Assembly (NCBI GenBank): GCA_016212095.1
Contig: JACRHH010000015.1
Span: forward strand, 124,001-188,000
Length of the DNA stretch: 64,000 nucleotides
Direction: 5' to 3'
Origin: Nitrospirota bacterium
GTDB lineage: Bacteria > Nitrospirota > Thermodesulfovibrionia > SZUA-242
The translations under genes and the position numbers were made by a program. The notes below the pieces were generated by a model. That model was not told the origin of the DNA. It ran no database searches and saw only the letters and a program-made list of their open reading frames with translations. Below are positions 55,274 to 63,591 of this stretch, piece by piece (the stretch's first letter is position 1; every line of letters begins with the position of its first letter).

Positions 55274-56400
55274 TCTCGGTTCCGAAAATCGACAGGCGTT
55301 TGATCGCAAACTTCGACTGGCTCATGCTTGGCCTGACCGTGTTGATTGCGCTTATCGGCGTTGCGACCATATACAGCGCAACACGACCGGTGGGCGACGA
55401 TCCGCACGCCAATTTCTACATGAAGCAGCTTGCATGGGGCGGCATCAGTCTGCTTTTCGTCTTCCTTATCGCCGGAGTGGACTACCGCTGGTTTCACCGG
55501 CTTGCCTATCCGCTGTTGGGAGTCGGCGTTGTTCTGCTTGCAATCGTGCTGGTGATGGGACGCACCGGGCTTGGGGCGCAGAGGTGGCTTTCGATAGGGC
55601 CGCTCTCGTTCCAGCCGTCGGAGGTGGCGAAGCTTTTTTTTATACTCGCCATGGCCAGGGCGCTTTCGGAATATAACGCGCGGCTTGGCCTGAAAGACAT
55701 CGCAAGGCTTTTTGGCGTCTTTCTGGCCCCGTCGCTTGTTTTCCTTCTGCTTCAGCCCGATCTGGGAACAGGCCTGATGTTTCTTTTCACCTTCACCGGC
55801 CTGTTGCTGGCCGCCGGAATAAAGCGGCGCGCATTGATCGCGCTGGCGCTTTCGATATCGCTTGCCATTCCATTCCTTGGGGGAGTCTTCTGGGCCGGGC
55901 TCAAGCCATACCAGCGAAACCGCATAGTGGCGTTCCTCGATCCGGATATCGATCCGGCTGGAATCGGCTATCAGATCGCGCAGTCGAAAATAACTATCGG
56001 CTCCGGCGGCATGACCGGAAAGGGTTTTCAGAAGGGAACGCAGGGCGCGCTTCGATTTCTGCCGGAACGTCACACCGATTTCATATTTTCGATATATTCC
56101 GAGGAATGGGGCTTTGCCGGCGCGATTGCGCTTCTGCTTCTTTATCTTATGGTGCTCATGCGCGGACTGGATACCGCCAACAGGGCCAAGGACAGGTTCG
56201 GCTATTTTCTGGCGCTTGGGGCTGTGCTGATGGTTTCGTTCTACCTTTCGGTGAACATCGGCATGACGCTTGGCCTGACGCCGGTGGTCGGCGTGCCGCT
56301 TCCGTTCATGAGCTACGGAGGCACGGCGCTTCTAACCAATTTCACGGCGGTTGCGCTGTTGATAAATGTACGGATGAGGAGGTTCGAGCTGTTTTACTAG
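55270..56400 (+). CDS. rodA: Peptidoglycan glycosyltransferase RodA
   Basis: RodA is the SEDS-family polymerase working with PBP2. The 376-residue protein has about ten membrane helices, the GLGAQRWLSIGPLSFQPSEVAKL motif, the QPDLGTG motif, the ERHTDFIFSIYSEEWGF loop and the GLTPVVGVPLPFMSYGG motif. The start is TTG at 55270, overlapping the PBP2 stop as TTGA; this explains the absence of a nearby ATG and predicts translational coupling. Confidence 0.97.
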   Translation: MISVPKIDRRLIANFDWLMLGLTVLIALIGVATIYSATRPVGDDPHANFYMKQLAWGGISLLFVFLIAGVDYRWFHRLAYPLLGVGVVLLAIVLVMGRTGLGAQRWLSIGPLSFQPSEVAKLFFILAMARALSEYNARLGLKDIARLFGVFLAPSLVFLLLQPDLGTGLMFLFTFTGLLLAAGIKRRALIALALSISLAIPFLGGVFWAGLKPYQRNRIVAFLDPDIDPAGIGYQIAQSKITIGSGGMTGKGFQKGTQGALRFLPERHTDFIFSIYSEEWGFAGAIALLLLYLMVLMRGLDTANRAKDRFGYFLALGAVLMVSFYLSVNIGMTLGLTPVVGVPLPFMSYGGTALLTNFTAVALLINVRMRRFELFY

Positions 56401-56410
56401 CTTGCAAATA

Positions 56411-58876
56411 ATGACATATAACTGGTTGAACGATGTCCGCAAGCCAAGCCGCTACACAGGCGGCGAGGTGAACGCAATACATAAGCCAAACGCGGAGACA
56501 CGCGTCTGCCTGGCTTTTCCCGACACCTACGAGATCGGCATGTCGCATATCGGCATGAGGATTCTCTACGGGCTGATAAACGCCATGCCGGGCGCGGCGG
56601 CGGAGCGCTGCTTCGCGCCGTGGCTCGACATGGAGGCGGCGCTGCGGCATCGCGGCGAAACGCTGCGTTCGCTGGAATCGGGCCTGCCGCTAAAAAAATT
56701 CGACGCGATAGGTTTCAGCCTGCAATACGAGCTTTCGTTCACAAACGTGCTTCAGATGCTCGATCTTTCCGGCATCGCGCTTCATTCCGAAGACCGCGCC
56801 GAAGGCGATCCGATCATTCTGGCCGGCGGCCCGTGCGCCATGAATCCGGCTCCGATGTCGCGATTTATAGACGCATTCCTGATCGGCGACGGCGAGGAGG
56901 CGGTTCCGGCCATCGTGGACGCCATCGCCCAGACCAGGGAAATGCCGCGCATCGAACGGCTTCGCGCGCTTTCGGCAATCGACGGCGTCTACGCGCCGCT
57001 TCTGCACAGAAACGGAAACGGCTCGCCGGTTGTCAGGCGGCGCGTTGTGGAAAACCTCGACGCCGCGTATTTCCCAACATCGCCGGTCGTCGCGCATCAG
57101 GCCGTGCATAACCGGGTTGCCATCGAGATCGGGCGCGGATGCCCGCGCGGATGCCGGTTCTGTCAGGCGGGCATGATATACAGGCCGCTTCGCGAGCGCT
57201 CCATGGAAACCGTCATGCGCATCGCCGGGGAATCTGTCCGGAACACCGGATTTCAGGAGGTATCGTTCACGTCGCTTTCGGCTGGCGACTACGGCTGCCT
57301 GTTTCCGCTAATTCGCGCCGCGAACTCGCGCTTCAAGGGGCGGCATATCGCAATTTCGCTTCCGTCCCTGCGCGTGGGCTCGTTGAACCGCGAATCGCTT
57401 CGGCTTATAAAGGACGAGCGAAAAACCGGTTTCACCATCGCGCCGGAGGCCGGAACCGAGCGGCTGCGCCGCGTTATAAACAAGCAGATAACCACCGAGG
57501 ATTACACCGAAGGCCTGAAAATGCTGTTTGAAGAGGGATGGGAGACGCTGAAGCTATATTTCATGATCGGCCTGCCGACCGAAACCGGCGACGACATCGA
57601 GGGAATTATCGCGATGGTTAAGGAGGCCGGCGCGCTGGCGCGTGGCGCGGGCGCGCGGCGCGTGAACGTGAACGTGGGCGTTTCGACCTTCGTGCCGAAG
57701 CCGCACACGCCGTTTCAGTGGATGGGACAGATTCCGCTGGAGGAGATTTTCATCAGGCAGGGGCATCTGCGACGCGCGCTAATGTCGCGAAAATTCTCGC
57801 TTAAAACCCACAAGCCGGAGATGAGCATGCTGGAAGCGGTGTTTTCTCGCGGCGGCGTGGAAACAGGCGCGTTGATCGAAGCGGCCTACAACAGGGGCTG
57901 CCGGTTCGACGGTTGGAGCGACGCGTTTGATTTCGGCAAATGGCAGGAGTCGATGGCGGAAACCGGCATCGGCCCGGAATACGCGCAGAAAAACTTTGAA
58001 GCTGAAGAGAAGCTTCCGTGGGGCATGGTCGATCCGGGGGTTTCGACGAAGTTCCTCTGGCGGGAATACGAGCGTTCGCTTGAGGCGGAACGTTCGCCGG
58101 AGTGCCGCGAGAAGTGCCTCGGCTGCGGCATGGGCTGCAAAGGTTTGGACGTCTGCGAGGAACCGGATCAGGCGTTGAACGAAACTCCCGCGCTCAAGCT
58201 TTTACCCGCTCCGGTGCGCTTTCGCTTCCGGTATTCAAAGCGCGGCCCGTCGCGGTTCCTGTCGCATCTGGAGATGAAGGAAACGCTTATTCGCGCCATT
58301 CGCAAGGCCGGAATGATGCCCGACTACTCGAAGGGGTTTCATCCGCAGGCAAGGCTTTCGTTCGGAACCGCGCTTGGCGTCGGCATTTCAAGCATCGCCG
58401 AATACGCCGATGTTGAGCTGCTTTCGCCGATAGAAACATCGGCGGCAATTCGCGCGCTGAACACGTCGCTGCCGGACGGCATGGAAGTGCTCGAAATGAA
58501 GCCGCTTGCGCAGGATGCGCTGTCGCTCAGCAAGCTGATAAGCAGATACGATTATACGATAGAGCTACCTGATGGCTTTACTCCGCCCGAAAGGCTTCTC
58601 GACGACGAGATGCCGGTTGAGCGCGAAAACGAGTCGGGGCAGCGAAAGACTGTCGATCTGCGCCCGCTGATTCTGTCCGCGGAAATAAAGGGCGGACGGC
58701 TCTATCTGACCGTTGCCGACAAAAACGGCGTGATGGCGCGCATTCACGAGATCGCGGGGCGGGTGCTGCGGCTGGACGACGCCGCCGTGGCCGGGCTTGC
58801 CATCGAGCGAACCGGGCAGTATGGAGCCTTGCGAAATGGCGAGGCGGGCGGGCCGGGGCCGATGGATCCACGTTGA
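56411..58876 (+). CDS. Radical SAM/DUF2344 fusion protein (TIGR03960 type)
   Basis: This protein of about 821 residues has a B12-binding-like N-terminus, the radical SAM motif CPRGCRFC (C244, C248, C251), TSLSAGDYG and IAPEAGTERLRRVINK segments, and a C-terminal DUF2344 domain (from about 600: FRFRYSKRGPSRFLSHLE). A Cys-rich linker (CREKCLGCGMGCKGLDVCEE) suggests a further cluster. The family's reaction is not established; in many bacteria the gene lies next to rng (RNase G), which is absent here. The start is placed at the ATG at 56411, with a TTG at 56402 as the alternative. Confidence 0.9.
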   Translation: MTYNWLNDVRKPSRYTGGEVNAIHKPNAETRVCLAFPDTYEIGMSHIGMRILYGLINAMPGAAAERCFAPWLDMEAALRHRGETLRSLESGLPLKKFDAIGFSLQYELSFTNVLQMLDLSGIALHSEDRAEGDPIILAGGPCAMNPAPMSRFIDAFLIGDGEEAVPAIVDAIAQTREMPRIERLRALSAIDGVYAPLLHRNGNGSPVVRRRVVENLDAAYFPTSPVVAHQAVHNRVAIEIGRGCPRGCRFCQAGMIYRPLRERSMETVMRIAGESVRNTGFQEVSFTSLSAGDYGCLFPLIRAANSRFKGRHIAISLPSLRVGSLNRESLRLIKDERKTGFTIAPEAGTERLRRVINKQITTEDYTEGLKMLFEEGWETLKLYFMIGLPTETGDDIEGIIAMVKEAGALARGAGARRVNVNVGVSTFVPKPHTPFQWMGQIPLEEIFIRQGHLRRALMSRKFSLKTHKPEMSMLEAVFSRGGVETGALIEAAYNRGCRFDGWSDAFDFGKWQESMAETGIGPEYAQKNFEAEEKLPWGMVDPGVSTKFLWREYERSLEAERSPECREKCLGCGMGCKGLDVCEEPDQALNETPALKLLPAPVRFRFRYSKRGPSRFLSHLEMKETLIRAIRKAGMMPDYSKGFHPQARLSFGTALGVGISSIAEYADVELLSPIETSAAIRALNTSLPDGMEVLEMKPLAQDALSLSKLISRYDYTIELPDGFTPPERLLDDEMPVERENESGQRKTVDLRPLILSAEIKGGRLYLTVADKNGVMARIHEIAGRVLRLDDAAVAGLAIERTGQYGALRNGEAGGPGPMDPR

Positions 58877-59026
58877 CTTCGATGCCGCGAGAACGCTATT
58901 TGCTTCAGGTCATCCCTGGAAGACTATATTTCGGGGAAAGGTCAAATCATGGCTTTTCCCCTTGTTTGCGCGCCGGTTCATTTTGGGGTATTCTTCCAGT
59001 AAAACACGCCGCGAGGAGACGTTCCG
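58877..59026. other. Intergenic region
   Basis: I see no gene or clear hairpin here. It separates the radical SAM gene from the small Cys protein, whose ribosome site GAGGAG lies at the right end. Confidence 0.5.
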
Positions 59027-59320
59027 ATGATCGATGAAAAGATAAAATGCTGCGACCTTCTCGAAAGTTTCATAAGACGATACCGCAAGAACCTTTCGAT
59101 GGAAATTGTTCAGCTTGGCGACGGATACGTTTTCGCGTTGCGCGGGCTTATTCATGTTGATCTGAATCCGTCTGTCATCGGCTCTTCCTCTTGCGAGGGC
59201 GGCTGCATATCGTGCGGCCCTCCAACCCCGTCCAAACCAAAGGAAACATGGCGGGCGGAGCCGTTCGAAACAGTCTGGCGCGTCTGCCCGTTCTGCGGCG
59301 GCAATTTCGTGCGCCGGTAG
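59027..59320 (+). CDS. Small Cys-rich hypothetical protein
   Basis: This 97-residue protein is not recognised. It has CC at 8-9, a CEGGCISCGPP segment near residue 56 and a C-terminal CPFCGGNF zinc-ribbon-like pair, suggesting metal binding. There is no signal peptide or membrane helix. GAGGAG lies eight bases before the ATG. It precedes the sensor kinase gene by 63 bases on the same strand, so it might belong to that regulatory unit. Confidence 0.65.
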   Translation: MIDEKIKCCDLLESFIRRYRKNLSMEIVQLGDGYVFALRGLIHVDLNPSVIGSSSCEGGCISCGPPTPSKPKETWRAEPFETVWRVCPFCGGNFVRR

Positions 59321-59383
59321 GGCCGATAGAGCCTATAAAGATTGCCCGCCGGGCCTCCCAATGCATCGGGATGAAATTCCGTA

Positions 59384-60979
59384 ATGAACCTCCGCAAGAA
59401 GATATTCGTCAGCTTCCTTATCAGCGCCTGCATAATCGCGGCGGTGATAGCCTTTCAGCATTACGGCCTGATCGAGATGGAGCGCGAGATACGCTATCTC
59501 GAAATCACCGACACAATCCGCAGCAAATCCCTCCAGCTTAGAAGGCACGAGAAAAACTTCTTCCTCTACGGCCTGACCAAGGCAAACGAGGAGGCCGACG
59601 CGGTTGGCCGCTATCTTGACGAACTCGACACAGTGGCCGCAGACGCTGCGCTTGCCCGCGACGGCGGCGGCAACGGCAATGTTCTTGCCATGAAAACGCT
59701 TGTCACAGACTACCGGGCGCGCTTTGCAAGCATCCGCTCGCTTCTGCAAAGCAATCTGGCCGGGTTCGAAAGCATTCGCGCCGAAGACAGCGGCATCGTC
59801 AACGTGTCGCCGCTTGTGGCTGCCACGTTCTTCGACAGGCCCGCCGACAGCGCGGTTTTTCTTCGAAAAAAACTTGGCCTCGATTCCGGCCACCCCCTGA
59901 TAACCGGGCTTGAAAAACTCGCCGCTGAAATCGCCATGCTGAGGGAAAACGGCGAGAGCATTCTTGCCGCCGCCAAGGAGATGGATCGCATGGCGCGGGA
60001 GAAGGTGGAGGGCGGCATACGCGCTTCAAGGCTTGCAACGGCTGTTTTTTTCCCGGTTTTCCTGGCTGTGGGCGCGGCAACCATTTATGTTATTACCGGC
60101 AACGTGTCGAAGCGGCTGGCCCTGCTGACTGAGGTGGCCGAAAGCACCGGCAAGGGCAGTTTCCGCCGCATGTCGGTTACGCCAAGGCAGCGGGGAAACG
60201 ATGAGGTTGGCCTGCTTATAGAAAAGTTCGACGCAATGGAGGCGCAGCTTATCGCGAGAGACGAGGAAATAGCGCGCAAAAACAGCGAGTTACTGAAGAA
60301 CAAAAAGCTTGCCACCATCGGAACGCTTGCCTCCGGCATTGCGCACGAGTTGAACAATCCGCTGAATAACATTTCCATTTCAACCCAGATGCTGATGCGC
60401 GAGGCCGGAGACGACTGCCCCCCGATGGTCAAGGAGATCGTGAACGACATCCACGGCCAGACGGTGCGTGTGAAACGGATAGTGGGCGACCTGCTTGAGT
60501 TCGCGCGAGGACGGGAGCCTCAGCCTGCAAGCGTTCCGGTTGGCGGAGTTATCGGCAAGGCGTGGGAGCTTGTAAGCCGCGCGGCCAACGTGGAAGACGT
60601 GCGGTTTTCACTGGAATCGCCGGACGGACTCATGATCGAGGGCGATCCGGAACAGCTTGAGCGGGTTTTTATCAACCTGTTCACGAACGCCGTGGATGCG
60701 ATGCGCGGCGCGGGCGGTCTGGCCGTGAATGTTGCGGAAAGCGCCGGAATGATAACGATAACCGTTTCCGATACCGGAGCAGGAATTTCGCGCGAAGACA
60801 TCGAAAAGATCTTCGATCCGTTCTACACCACGAAGGAGAAGGGGACGGGGCTTGGGCTTGCCATTGTGTCGAACATCGTGAGGAAACATGGAGGAGACAT
60901 GACCGTGGAAAGCGAAACGGGCTCAGGCGCAACGTTCACCATCGCGCTTCCGTCGGATAGGGGAAACCATGCCGTTTAG
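59384..60979 (+). CDS. Membrane sensor histidine kinase
   Basis: This 531-residue two-component sensor has an N-terminal membrane helix, a helical periplasmic sensor of about 180 residues (four-helix-bundle-like, with many Glu and Arg), a second membrane helix near 210-235, a HAMP domain, and a kinase core with H-box SGIAHELNNPLNN (His321) and GTGLGLAIVSNIVRKHGG. This is the NtrB/ZraS-like architecture that partners sigma-54 activators. It overlaps the response-regulator gene by 11 bases. Its signal is unknown. Confidence 0.93.
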   Translation: MNLRKKIFVSFLISACIIAAVIAFQHYGLIEMEREIRYLEITDTIRSKSLQLRRHEKNFFLYGLTKANEEADAVGRYLDELDTVAADAALARDGGGNGNVLAMKTLVTDYRARFASIRSLLQSNLAGFESIRAEDSGIVNVSPLVAATFFDRPADSAVFLRKKLGLDSGHPLITGLEKLAAEIAMLRENGESILAAAKEMDRMAREKVEGGIRASRLATAVFFPVFLAVGAATIYVITGNVSKRLALLTEVAESTGKGSFRRMSVTPRQRGNDEVGLLIEKFDAMEAQLIARDEEIARKNSELLKNKKLATIGTLASGIAHELNNPLNNISISTQMLMREAGDDCPPMVKEIVNDIHGQTVRVKRIVGDLLEFARGREPQPASVPVGGVIGKAWELVSRAANVEDVRFSLESPDGLMIEGDPEQLERVFINLFTNAVDAMRGAGGLAVNVAESAGMITITVSDTGAGISREDIEKIFDPFYTTKEKGTGLGLAIVSNIVRKHGGDMTVESETGSGATFTIALPSDRGNHAV

Positions 60980-62300
60980 GGTGCTGGTTGCAGAGGACGA
61001 GGAGATCACGCTCAAGCACCTTGTTTACACGCTGAAAAAAGAGGGCTATGAAACGGAGGGCGCGGCGGACGGCCTCGAAGCGCGGCGCATGAACGCTGAG
61101 CGTCCGTTCGACGTGGTCATCGCCGACATACGAATGCCCGGCATGGACGGAATGCGCCTTCTTTCGGAGATCAAGGAGAATACGCCCGAAACCGAGGTGA
61201 TAATCGTGACCGGCTACGGCGCAATCGGCTCGGCGATCGAGGCGATAAGAAAAGGCGCATACGACTACGTGACCAAGCCGTTCGAGCTTGACGACCTCCT
61301 GCAGAAGGTTGCCAAGATACGCGAGCGAAAGAGCCTGCGGCGCGAGAACATCGCCCTTCGCGCTTTTCTTGGAATGCACAAGAAGGTGAATTTCATCGCC
61401 AAAAGCGCGAGGATGCGCAAGGTGCTCGAAATCATCGAGGGCATGAGCGAGTCTGACTGCAATGTGCTTCTTACCGGCGAAACCGGCGTGGGCAAAAGCC
61501 TTCTGGCAAAGATCATACACCTGACCACAAGGCGGCGCGATCTGCCGTTTCTGGCGCTGAACTGCGCCACGCTAACGGAGGAACTGCTTGCGTCGGAGCT
61601 TTTCGGCCATGAGCGGGGCGCGTTCACCGGAGCCGTGCGGATGAAGCAGGGGCTTGTTGAAATCGCCGACACCGGCACGCTGTTTCTTGATGAAATATCA
61701 GAGCTTTCCACCAATCTTCAAGCCAAGATGCTGAAGGTTATTGAGGAAGGCGAGTTCTACCGCGTAGGCGGCACAAGGCCCATTCATGTTGACGTGCGGT
61801 TCATCGCCGCCACAAACCGCAACGTTCAGCTCATGATTTCGGAGGGCAAATTCCGCGAAGACCTCTACTACCGCCTGAACGTGATGGAGATATTCATACC
61901 GCCGCTTCGCGACAGGAAGGAAGACATTGCGCCGCTTGCCGAGTATTTTCTGGAAAAGCATCTGCCGAAGGCCGGGAAAAAGATTGGCGGATTCGCGCCG
62001 GGAACGATAGACATCCTCGAAAAATACAGCTTTCCGGGCAACGTGCGAGAACTCGAAAACATAGTCGAGCGCGCCATCATTCTGGAAAAATCGGCATCAA
62101 TCACTCCTTCCAGCCTGCCCGACACCATGCGTATGTTCAAAATTGAAACAATCGAGCCTGCCGGAATCAGAACGCTCGATGACGTTGGAAAGGAATACGC
62201 CGGGCGCGTTCTTGAGCTTGCGGGCGGCAACAGATCGAAAGCCGCCGAACTGCTGGGCATATCGCGGACGAGCCTCTGGAGGATTCTGAAGGGGGAGTAG
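60969..62300 (+). CDS. NtrC-family sigma-54-dependent response regulator
   Basis: This 443-residue protein has a receiver domain (Asp53 in IADIRMPG; K in YVTKPF), an AAA+ domain with Walker A GETGVGKS, the sigma-54-contact loop GAFTGA (217-222), a DEISELS segment and the Arg-rich PLRDRKEDI site. A C-terminal Fis-type helix-turn-helix reads LELAGGNRSKAAELLGISRTSLWRIL. It is the partner of the sensor kinase encoded just before it. A -24/-12 promoter with paired palindromes lies 700 bases downstream and is a candidate target. Confidence 0.95.
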   Translation: MPFRVLVAEDEEITLKHLVYTLKKEGYETEGAADGLEARRMNAERPFDVVIADIRMPGMDGMRLLSEIKENTPETEVIIVTGYGAIGSAIEAIRKGAYDYVTKPFELDDLLQKVAKIRERKSLRRENIALRAFLGMHKKVNFIAKSARMRKVLEIIEGMSESDCNVLLTGETGVGKSLLAKIIHLTTRRRDLPFLALNCATLTEELLASELFGHERGAFTGAVRMKQGLVEIADTGTLFLDEISELSTNLQAKMLKVIEEGEFYRVGGTRPIHVDVRFIAATNRNVQLMISEGKFREDLYYRLNVMEIFIPPLRDRKEDIAPLAEYFLEKHLPKAGKKIGGFAPGTIDILEKYSFPGNVRELENIVERAIILEKSASITPSSLPDTMRMFKIETIEPAGIRTLDDVGKEYAGRVLELAGGNRSKAAELLGISRTSLWRILKGE

Positions 62301-62349
62301 CGTGGTTGCAAAAGTTTTAATGATTGGGCAAAGGATGTAAACTAACACC

Positions 62350-62565
62350 ATGAAAGAAATCATTTTCGAAATAATTGAGGACGAGACAGACGGGGGCTTT
62401 GTTGCCCGCGCATTGGGCTATTCAATCGTTACCGAGGCCGACACATGGGATGAGCTTCGCGCCAATGTCCGCGAGGCGGTTATCTGCCATTTTGACGATG
62501 CCAACGTTCCGCCGCTTATCCGCCTTCATCGTGTAATTGACGAACTCGTTCCTGTGCAGGCATGA
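62350..62565 (+). CDS. hicB: HicB-like antitoxin
   Basis: This 71-residue protein has a HicB/DUF1902-type fold (IIFEIIEDETDGGFVARALGYSIVTEADTWDELRANVREAV). It overlaps the HicA gene by four bases. The order, antitoxin first, is the reverse of the classic hicAB but common in this subgroup. It should bind and mask the HicA ribonuclease. Confidence 0.85.
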   Translation: MKEIIFEIIEDETDGGFVARALGYSIVTEADTWDELRANVREAVICHFDDANVPPLIRLHRVIDELVPVQA

Positions 62566-62804
62566 AGCTTCCGCGCGATCTTTCCGCCGTGGAGCTGGAG
62601 AAAGCACTGCGCAAGGCGTTCGGCTACCAGTTTTCCCGACAGGTTGGTTCGCACCGTCGTCTTGTTACGCAAATCGGCGGCGAACATCATCTTACAATCC
62701 CAAATCACAACACTATAAAGCCGGGCACGTTCCGGGCCATCATCGGCGAAGTGGCAGCGCATCATCGTATTTCAATAAATCAGGTTCTTGAAAAATTGAC
62801 ATAA
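62562..62804 (+). CDS. hicA: HicA/YcfA-type RNase toxin
   Basis: This 80-residue protein has the double-stranded-RNA-binding-like HicA fold: LEKALRKAFGYQFSRQVGSHRRL with the catalytic-type His in GSHRRL, then the HHLTIPNHNTIKPGTFRAII end. The start ATG overlaps the HicB stop (ATGA). It is intact, in contrast to the truncated toxins at 11.3 and 12.2 kb. Confidence 0.88.
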   Translation: MKLPRDLSAVELEKALRKAFGYQFSRQVGSHRRLVTQIGGEHHLTIPNHNTIKPGTFRAIIGEVAAHHRISINQVLEKLT

Positions 62805-62830
62805 CCGTTTCAAAGGCAATTCGTAACAAT

Positions 62831-62847
62831 GTTCATATTTGAAACAC
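62831..62847. promoter_or_regulatory. Upstream activator palindrome 1
   Basis: TGTTCATATTTGAAACA is a near-perfect 17-bp inverted repeat. Together with a second copy 95 bases downstream it lies in the distance range from the -24/-12 promoter typical of enhancer sites for NtrC-type activators. Confidence 0.7.
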
Positions 62848-62925
62848 CCTGATCCGCTCCAGTACAAGCATTACCAGGCACTAGCCCGCCTCTAAAGCAC
62901 CACGAAATCCTCAAGCGTTCACGAC

Positions 62926-62942
62926 TGTTCACATCTGAAACA
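62926..62942. promoter_or_regulatory. Upstream activator palindrome 2
   Basis: TGTTCACATCTGAAACA matches the first palindrome at 15 of 17 bases and keeps the TGTTCA...TGAAACA arms. It lies about 80 bases upstream of the expected transcription start of the UspA-like gene. Confidence 0.7.
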
Positions 62943-62994
62943 GTTTTCCGTCTCATCCATTTAAATTATCCCATATTAATCAATAAGTTACCTC

Positions 62995-63011
62995 TTGGCA
63001 CTCTCATTGCT
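62995..63011 (+). promoter_or_regulatory. Sigma-54 (-24/-12) promoter
   Basis: TTGGCACTCTCATTGCT matches the sigma-54 consensus TGGCAC-N5-TTGCW, with GG and GC exactly ten bases apart. It lies 50 bases before the UspA-like gene. It would need an enhancer-binding protein; the NtrC-type regulator encoded at 60969-62300 is the obvious candidate, by position. Confidence 0.85.
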
Positions 63012-63062
63012 CCATATGGCGGCATAACAATCGGGCATATCGCCGCTCATATGGAGGTTTAG

Positions 63063-63548
63063 ATGGGAAAGCGGATTTTGTTTGTTGCCAGAGGCGATGA
63101 AAACATGGGAGAGGGCTTCTCATACGCGCTAGATCTTGCGCGGGCTGTTGGCGAGGACATCGTGCTTCTTGTTGTCCGCAAGACGCGGATGCTGATGGAC
63201 AGGTTTGAAGACCTGATGTCGGCGGTTGCCTTCGCCGAGGAGGGCGATCACAAGACCGCGCGCGAGATTGCGGCGGCTGGAATAACGGAGCCCGACATTG
63301 CGGGCAACACAGCCGGACTGGTCGAGGACGGAAGACGGGCTGGCGTAAACGTGCAGGTTAGCTCGGCGCAGGGCGACATGGTTTCAGCGGTGAAGGCCTT
63401 CATCAAGAGCGGAAACAACGTGGACATGGTGGTGCTTTCGCCCGGCATCACCAACAGCGGCGAAGATGGGGTGCGTGAGCTGGGCAGGCTGGTCAAGGGC
63501 GTAAGCAGGCCGGTGGTGGCAATGTCCCGGCAGCAGGCTGGCGCATGA
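63063..63548 (+). CDS. Universal-stress-protein-like protein
   Basis: This 161-residue protein has a UspA-type alpha/beta fold: KRILFVARGDENMGEGFSYALDLARAVGEDIVLLVV, a central helical segment, and a C-terminal DMVVLSPGITNSGEDGVRELGRLVKGVSRPVVAM with the S/G-rich ATP-binding-like loop. Its role cannot be told from sequence. It is the first gene behind a sigma-54 promoter and lies 43 bases before a TSUP transporter, so both are likely induced by the same signal. Confidence 0.78.
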   Translation: MGKRILFVARGDENMGEGFSYALDLARAVGEDIVLLVVRKTRMLMDRFEDLMSAVAFAEEGDHKTAREIAAAGITEPDIAGNTAGLVEDGRRAGVNVQVSSAQGDMVSAVKAFIKSGNNVDMVVLSPGITNSGEDGVRELGRLVKGVSRPVVAMSRQQAGA

Positions 63549-63591
63549 GTTTCAAAACTACAACTATTTACTGCAAAAGGAGAAATTGAGG

